Below are positions 57,527 to 64,000 of a stretch of 64,000 nt of DNA, piece after piece. The stretch is from Hofstenia miamia (Eukaryota > Xenacoelomorpha > Acoela). The notes below the pieces were generated by a model, which searched no databases, had not been told where the DNA came from, and saw only the letters and a program-made list of their open reading frames with translations. The position numbers and the translations under genes were made by a program. The stretch spans positions 524,727-588,726 of the forward strand of contig SCFE01000117.1 of NCBI GenBank assembly GCA_004352715.1, in the 5' to 3' direction. Every line of letters begins with the position of its first letter. The first letter of the stretch is position 1.

Positions 57527-57778
57527 ATGCCTGCAACATATGTAAACCACTTGTCCGTGTCTGCCAATTTATCGGTTTGCTGCATACTTTCTAAACAAAA
57601 ACTTTCATTATTATATAATGAATTTACGAATTCCAGAATTAGCACTTGTTTTTACAAACTAACGACAGCAGTTTTGATAAAATATATCATTAATGGAATT
57701 TATAAAATTTTCAAGCTTTTTCTGCTTATTAATCTGTTGCTGCTTGCTACACTGATGTGTCTACTACTGAATAAGTGA
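57527..57778 (+). CDS. Small ORF with C-terminal membrane helix (83 aa)
   Basis: ATG to TGA without interruption. The first 50 residues are polar with several cysteines (MPATYVNHLSVSANLSVCCI), and residues 51-82 are a hydrophobic helix (KIFKLFLLINLLLLATLMCL) close to the C-terminus, the layout of a tail-anchored protein. It lies head-to-head with the zinc-module gene. No family is recognised, and a hydrophobic frame of this size can arise by chance in AT-rich DNA. Confidence 0.3.
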   Translation: MPATYVNHLSVSANLSVCCILSKQKLSLLYNEFTNSRISTCFYKLTTAVLIKYIINGIYKIFKLFLLINLLLLATLMCLLLNK

Positions 57779-58082
57779 AAAAATTACATGGTTTTTCAAA
57801 ATAAGGTTAGCGATAATTAAACTGTTTCAATTACTTCTGAAGCACCCAGCAGTCACGGGTATGGAATATTTCCTAAAGAATTTGTTGTCAAATATTGCGA
57901 ATTTTCACTTTTAACATTTAATAACATGTAATTTAATGAATACTTGACATTAAACGTTAGCTATATGTTGCTTTATGTCAGTGTCAACATTTAGCATTTG
58001 GTATTATACTCATTAAATTTTTAGTTTTCTAAGTGAATTTCTTAGCTTAAGTCATAATAAAATAGTGGAAATGACATTTTAC

Positions 58083-58272
58083 CTAAAGTCAACTGGCATT
58101 GCTGGCTTTGAATTGTAATTAAAATAGTAATGACGAATTCTGACTCTCTACAAACACTTTCAATATCACAACCAAAAAATGCAGGGGTAATCTCCGTCCC
58201 AAATTTCAACGGAAAACTGCAGACACTGAGCTTTCTGACACGCATCTCCTTTGAACTGTTGGATTGCTTCAT
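58083..58272 (-). CDS. Candidate internal exon, unidentified
   Basis: After acceptor CAGAAATTTAG the minus strand is open for 63 codons to a donor TTTAG|GTAAAA. One frame begins MKQSNSSKEMRVRKLSVCSF and continues FGTEITPAFFGCDIESVCRE; a second frame (DEAIQQFKGDACQKAQCLQF, ending in a stop after 36 codons) is equally protein-like. The borders suggest an exon, but neither frame nor partner exons can be fixed. Confidence 0.25.
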
Positions 58273-58494
58273 CTAAATTTCTGGTGTGATATTTATAAGC
58301 AAAAGATCTATTACAAAGTGAGTATACATGTGGCTCAAATATTGAAACCTTTTGCTAGTTTGCATAGGAGAAGTTCTTTTGTATTTAGAGATAAAGTACC
58401 TATTTAGTAATTCCAACAAATTTGAGTAAATCAGTGAATTTCTGTTGAATATATCTATGAAAGCAGTTGATAAGATGGAAGAATAACTATAGAT

Positions 58495-58540
58495 CAGGTG
58501 TGTCAAACCTGGGGCTTAAGCCTCCACCCCAACCCGCCAA
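58495..58540. mobile_element. Orphan hAT-type terminus
   Basis: CAGGTGTGTCAAACCTGGGG, followed by GC-rich sequence, closely resembles the CAGGGGTGTCAAAC- start of Charlie/Tip100-like hAT elements. The right end was not found. Confidence 0.45.
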
Positions 58541-58576
58541 TATTTTGAAAAATGAAATTTATTCTTGTGAATTCAT

Positions 58577-60407
58577 TAACACTAGAAATGCGACGATAGG
58601 TCAAAATGACCTATAATCATCTTTTGTTTGATTTATTGTTCATTCAACAAAAATATCAGCAGGTACATATACTTCCGACTATGTTGATAATCTCATTGAA
58701 TTTGTTATTTGCAAAAAATTTTGTTTCTATTTGATAATTTTCGCATTTGAAGCATCAGTTGTAAATTTATTCTCGAGAGATTTTATTTGATTTTGTAATT
58801 TTGTCGTTGTCTTAGCAAATTGAAAAACATTGTTACAGATCTCTTATTATAATTACTGTATTTTTTCAATGTAACTTCCATATTATTATGTTAATAATTT
58901 ACAAATTAGATGTCACAACAATAAGTCACTTGGCATATTACATATCAAAGCTGTGAATAAATAAGTTTTAATTATTCATTTTATAACAAAGCACATGCTA
59001 TTGGCTGCAAACTGATATTTTCGGCTATTTCAGCAAAATAGACAAATGCTGAATGTTTCTTCCAAATTGTATGTGTCGAATAATATAAATTTTTCAAAAA
59101 CAAGATTTTTGTAATTATAACATCCGTAAGTATAACATATTCTTCTTCATATATGAAAGAGCAAAATTACAATTTGCTCTCCTCCTGAAAGAGTTCCTAT
59201 ATATAGGGATGAATGCTTAACTGGAAGAACTGAAACGATGAAATATCTTAAAAAACTAAGTTTTCCTTTTTGAAATTAGGAATATTTTGAATCATGGCAA
59301 TTGTTGTATAGTTTTATAAATGAGATTGTGAATATTATTTATTCTAAGTAATTGTTTACAAATATTTATTTTCTGTTTGAACAATGCACATATCGTACGT
59401 AATAATTTAAAATAAGAAAACCCTGAACAATTACTAAAAGAATCTTTGTGAAAGACTACTTTTTGCACGAAATCTTTTATCATGAAACCTGACTTACGTA
59501 CAGAAAAAGTCGTCCACATTTGGAGTTTTGAATGAGACATATTGTAAAATTGATTTTCATACTTGAGCAATGAAATTCATTAGAAAGCATGTCAAATATG
59601 TAATTTGGTTAGATTAAAAAGAAATGTTAGTGACTAGAAAACTTTACACTTTTAAGAAAATGGAAAGCTTTTTTCAGGAATGTGTTTATAATAAACATCC
59701 TGTTGTTTTTTAAATGAAACCCGTTTTTACCATATTTTCAAACATCTATTCTTCAATCTTATACTGAAACTTTCAAATTGTTGGTGGATGTCAAATTGTG
59801 AAAACTTTTACAAAATTGTATTGCAGTACCTGATGTACTTAAAAACATTCATTCAAATTATCACCAAAATTACGGCTGAAATAAAATAGTTTAATTCCGA
59901 GGTCTAGGACCTATTGAGACAACAACTAACCTCAACTGGTTCAATTAGAACATCCAAACTCATAGAGGTAAGCTGTGCACAAATTTAGGGCTTCAGCACT
60001 GCCAGCATCAGGGTTGGGGTATCCATCCAAAAGGTACAGCTTAATGGAAAAATAACGAAGGCCTTTTCCTAGTTAATTTTAATACTTTGGAAAGGCAAGA
60101 ATTTTCACAACCATAATAGATATCAAAACCATAACCCTAGAAACACGAACTTGTCTTTTGGAGGTCCTTAAGTCAACATTTATAAACGTCCAAAAGACGT
60201 CAATATCTGTCCTCATAATGGTTTCAAAACGACATGATTTGCGAATAAATAAAGTAAGGTAACTTAATCTGATAACGTTTACAACCTATGTTTTTATTAC
60301 TGAACTTCTAAATATTTAAACACAATCGAACATCTAGTAGTTGCACTTACAAATTATGCCACTAATATCATTTATAAAGAAGAATTTAATAGCTTTACTT
60401 TTGACAT
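58577..60407. other. No gene seen
   Basis: A 92-codon frame at 59292-59570 (minus) has no motif. Otherwise stop-rich AT-rich sequence. Confidence 0.5.
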
Positions 60408-61486
60408 ATCTAATTTCACTCTTGGAAACGTTGTCCTAAGGTTCCTTCCAATTTTGCATATATTTATCATTTCATGAGCAATAAATGCCTAAAAATTTTT
60501 TCAAGAAATCATCAAACATTTTATAGGATTCCTAGGCCATTTAATGTTAATGATATTTAATTCTTAACACGTGCATTACAATATTCTCATTTTCACATGA
60601 AAACTAAAAATCACGCTATAAAATACGAAAGAAATGGATGTCCGTCGATGATAATTCTGAGAACGATTTGGCCTTTAGTCGATCTCTGAAATTGTCAAAA
60701 ATAAAAAAGAAAATTATGAATCTGAATGCTCGATGTAAATTAAAAAGCAAGAAGGCGCATAGTTATAGAAGATAGAGAAGAAGAGCCTGAAAGGAAATCT
60801 GTATCTTCTGTTACAGAATCAGGTGGAGATTGCAAAATATCTACAGAAGAATTACAGAAAAGAAAAGAAAGAGCATATCGTAGTCTTGAGCCAGTAAAGA
60901 TCAGCCATAATGTACATTTTGAACGTTTACTGTACTAAGATGTTTCNATCTAATTTCACTCTTGGAAACGTTGTCCTAAGGTTCCTTCCAATTTTGCATA
61001 TATTTATCATTTCATGAGCAATAAATGCCTAAAAATTTTTTCAAGAAATCATCAAACATTTTATAGGATTCCTAGGCCATTTAATGTTAATGATATTTAA
61101 TTCTTAACACGTGCATTACAATATTCTCATTTTCACATGAAAACTAAAAATCACGCTATAAAATACGAAAGAAATGGATGTCCGTCGATGATAATTCTGA
61201 GAACGATTTGGCCTTTAGTCGATCTCTGAAATTGTCAAAAATAAAAAAGAAAATTATGAATCTGAATGCTCGATGTAAATTAAAAAGCAAGAAGGCGCAT
61301 AGTTATAGAAGATAGAGAAGAAGAGCCTGAAAGGAAATCTGTATCTTCTGTTACAGAATCAGGTGGAGATTGCAAAATATCTACAGAAGAATTACAGAAA
61401 AGAAAAGAAAGAGCATATCGTAGTCTTGAGCCAGTAAAGATCAGCCATAATGTACATTTTGAACGTTTACTGTACTAAGATGTTTC
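60408..61486. repeat. Duplicated contig end around the N at 60947
   Basis: Bases 60408-60946 recur at 60948-61486 essentially without change, offset 540, on both sides of a single N. An unmerged overlap between contigs; only one copy should be counted. Confidence 0.9.
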
Positions 61487-61990
61487 CAAATTGTAATCTA
61501 GCATGTGTATTTATTTGGTTTTTTTCATTCGTGTATATTTAGTTAAGTAATACATTTTTCTATTATATTTTCATATCAGAAAACTCACATAAAGATTTTT
61601 TAGAATGGCTAGACCCCCTGATTTTTAGGGGTTTGACGTCAATACTATTATTCCAAATATATATTCAGATTTTTGGATGCGATCCTTGGAGCGTATTCGT
61701 TAAGATCAATCTCCATTGCCATTACAACGTTTGATAATATTTTATGCATGTCAGAATGAAGTTAGAAAAGAAGCAATTGAAAATATTGAATTTGCCATAA
61801 TCAGAAACTCCAAAATATGCCTTGAATGCCATTGAACAGGAAAGTCCATTTTGCGATTCTAAATGATGAAGCACTAAATACCATGGGGAATTTAACATAT
61901 CTGCAAAAAGATTAAAAAGTGAAATTGTAAAATTCATTTGAATAAGCTGTAATAAAAATTTTGGAGGATTCCCGAAAAAATAGTTTTTAA

Positions 61991-62760
61991 CCCTATTCCA
62001 GTTGGGCTTTTTTATGTACGTTAAACAGTTGGGGGGGCAAATTTGCCCCCCCCTGTCTAGAATGCTCATTTCTTGACGAAATTCGATAAAACTTTGTAGG
62101 GTCGTAGTATGACATGTTACCATGAAGAAAAAAAGGTACCATCGTTTTTGGTCACATGGTCATGTGATGACGTCATCATTTTATGTCGACTTAACTGATT
62201 TTACCATTTTTGCAACAAAAATTGAATAAAAAGCATCTTATACATATTTTTTGATGTATATTGGATACTTATAACATAATTAGTTTCCAAACATCATTTG
62301 GTTAAAATTTGAACAGATTTTGAGCATTATTTATTGCGAAAATTAAAAATATGACGTCATCGCGGGTCGTAAAATAGACTTTTTTCCACATTTTTCATTT
62401 TTTGAACCACAAATTGATATAAAAACAAAAGGAAAGTTTTTTTCATTGATTCGTGTTACCTTAGACATAATACATTGGAAAACCTACGTCTCAAAGCTTA
62501 TAAAGACAAAAATATTGTGCTGTAGCCTCAAAAAAACTAGGTATTTTACCGTTTTTTTACCGAAATTTTGCCAATAGACCTCCAGAAAATGCTTACAGAG
62601 CAAAAAGTACAGGTCCTTTTGACTCAAAATTTTCAGGGATTGGTTATAGATAAATTTTGTTCACTGAGTCGAAAAATTTAGTTGTGTAATGGGGTCTAAA
62701 AAAAGTTATAAAAAATCTAAAGACAGGGGGGCAATTTTGCCCCCCCCAACTGGAATAGGG
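61991..62760. mobile_element. 770-bp TTAA-flanked MITE with GC palindromes
   Basis: The ends CCCTATTCCAGTTGGG are perfect inverted copies (16 of 16) at 61991 and 62760, each flanked by TTAA (61987-61990 and 62761-62764), the target of piggyBac-type transposition. Just inside each end is a striking block: G7-CAAATTTG-C8 at 62031-62053 on the left, G6-CAATTTTG-C8 at 62726-62747 on the right, both next to a CTGTCT/AGACAG. The left side carries an extra 27 bp that repeats CAGTTGGG. The interior is AT-rich and non-coding, with two TGACGTCA palindromes. Confidence 0.85.
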
Positions 62761-62947
62761 TTAAGCTGTAGGACATGGACATAAATGTATGTCAAAAAGA
62801 TCAATAATGTGAGAAGACAAGATATGTAGAAACAGTTTTCTTCTTCGTGTAGTGGTACATATCTGGGAATGAAAAAGGATTATAAGAACAAATCTAATGT
62901 GTTATAACATCCAGGGTCAAAACGACCCCTACTGTATATATTAAGTA

Positions 62948-63860
62948 TACGAGGTGCATACAATTATATATTTCATAAAAACAAAAGTATCACTAACGTT
63001 CAACATAGTCTCCCTTAACTTCAATGCACTTAGACCATCAGTGCTCAAGTGTCCCAATTTCAGGATGGAAGTCTTGTGGTTTTAAATTGAACCACTCACC
63101 CACGGCGGATTTCAGCTCCTCGTCTGTGTCCAAAGCGCCTCCCTGAAGGTCGCACTTCAAAGTAAGAAAATGTTTGAATCAGATCGGGGCTGTAGGCTGC
63201 GTAAGCCAACTGTTCGAAGCCCTTTTGATTGATTGTAGCTTGTGCCACACACCTCTTGTGCACCGGCACATTGTCATGCATAAGTAGCACACCACGAATC
63301 AGCAATCCTCGCCTCTTCTCCTTGATTGTTTGACGAAGCTTGACCATCAGATCCAAGTAGTACACACAAGTCATGGTGGCAAGCAGTCGATAAAAGAAGA
63401 CCCTTCGACGCCCAGAAGACTTATTGTCATCATTTTGCCTGTTGATGACTGAATCCGAAGCTTCCTTGCAAGAGAGGAGTCACTGTGCTTCAACTGCCAA
63501 GTGACGATCTTGCTCACAGAGTCACAGTTCTCATCTCTAGTTACCAGTCTCAGATGGAGGTGTCTCTGGCAGACACCTTGTAGAGATGAAGATGATTGTG
63601 AAGAATCTTCAAAACGTTCTATTCTGAAATGTCAAACGATGATCAATCATCAAAGAAATAGTTTTCTAAGGACTGATGGCCTCGCCTGAACCTAGGACCC
63701 GATAGGCGAATATGGAATATTCAGGAGCATCTTGCTGTTGCACCTTCGCCATCTGTTCCGTGTTTTCTTTTGCCAAAGAATCTTCTATGACAAGGAATTT
63801 GATGAAGGCTTTGCATTCAATCAGTGACAATTCCATTTTCTACATTGATTCAATGAGTTT
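62948..63860 (-). mobile_element. Mariner transposon relic (nearly whole transposase, broken)
   Basis: Minus strand, from high to low coordinate: ECKAFIKFLVIEDSLAKENT (N-terminal region, about 63830-63770), ILHNHLHLYKVSARD (near 63610; I-L-H-D-x-L-x-M-x-K-V-S-A-R), CVYYLDLMVKLRQTIKEKRR, LLMHDNVPVHKR (second catalytic D: H-D-N-A-x-P-H), YAAYSPDLIQTFSYFE (third block, Y-S-P-D-L-A-P-x-D-x-x-L-F) and, in a second frame, RRFGTDEELKSAVGEWFNLK with CIEVKGDYVE, the usual mariner C-terminus. Stops and a frameshift near 63150 inactivate it. The outer end at 62948 reads ACGAGGTGCATACAA after TA. The SETMAR-type C-terminal wording (G-D-Y-V-E) places it with classic mariners. Confidence 0.75.
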
Positions 63861-64000
63861 GCAGTCTTCTTATAAATGAATTGATAAACCAATTGAACAG
63901 TTCTATGGCTGTGAACATAATTAACATCGGTCAACTTACACACGAAATTAGAACCTAATTTATCATCTCTTTATGCACTGGAAAGTACTAAACTGGTCAA
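63861..64000. other. No gene seen
   Basis: End of window; may include the outer end of the mariner relic, not identified. Confidence 0.4.

Larger units (their letters stand above)
58576..62944. mobile_element. Possible old TTAA-bounded (piggyBac-type) element
   Basis: At 58576 TTAA is followed by CACTAGAAATGCGACGATAG and the palindrome GGTCAAAATGACC. At 62944, read on the minus strand, TTAA is followed by TATATACAGTAGGGGTCGTT and TTGACCC. CACTAGAA after TTAA and an inner GGTCAAAATGACC are typical of piggyBac ends, but the two ends match poorly apart from that motif. Frames inside (about 60640-60930, e.g. SVDDNSENDLAFSRSLKLSK) are protein-like but unidentified. The interval also contains a duplicated contig end and a nested MITE. 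Treat as tentative. Confidence 0.25.

Overview
This 64-kb window is strongly AT-rich, intron-bearing, gene-poor DNA packed with transposons. It comes from a draft nuclear assembly: there are two 1,000-N gaps, one 166-N gap and several single Ns, some of them flanked by duplicated contig ends. GT-AG exon boundaries, non-LTR retrotransposons of several lineages, Tc1/mariner elements, and TTAA- and hAT-type elements point to an invertebrate metazoan. The species cannot be named from the sequence. There is no rRNA gene, convincing tRNA gene, CRISPR array or bacterial operon.

Layout. 1-9 kb: relics of three retrotransposon lineages, two clean exons of a helical (possibly RhoGEF-like) gene at 3326-4017, a Tc1/mariner deletion derivative, and two gene-like relics near 8 kb. 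10-20 kb: an assembly gap, a full-length but decayed Tc1/mariner-like element (13519-14877), and a second one (15782-19379) split by a LINE insertion. 20-29 kb: the main ordinary-gene interval, with a phase-consistent two-exon gene for a 100-aa single-pass membrane protein (20672-23201, minus) and a two-exon gene for a secretory-pathway protein with an acidic stem and a degenerate GT31-like domain (26806-28729, minus). 29-39 kb: a second LINE family, pieces of a third C/T-rich LINE family around a gap, back-to-back mariner-type elements at TA runs, and two Tc1 relics. 39-42.5 kb: no recognisable gene. 42.5-47.4 kb: a near-complete LINE ORF2, a scrambled LINE segment, and a second Tc1 copy next to a gap. 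48-53.8 kb: two hAT-type non-autonomous elements, a membrane-protein exon, a mariner relic and two inverted-repeat elements. 53.9-57.3 kb: a three-exon gene for a 753-aa protein dominated by about 20 tandem HCCC zinc-binding modules. 58-64 kb: TTAA-flanked elements, a duplicated contig end and a mariner relic.

The best candidate for something undescribed is the gene at 53908-57315. Its modules read H-x4-C-x2-C-x4/5-C followed by a short helix and the next H, which is the ligand order and helix-loop-helix logic of TAZ zinc fingers, but repeated about 20 times where CBP/p300 TAZ domains carry three sites. The GT31-like protein, which has lost both hallmark acidic motifs, is the second gene to look at. 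The genes show no sign of acting together; most of the window records transposon traffic.
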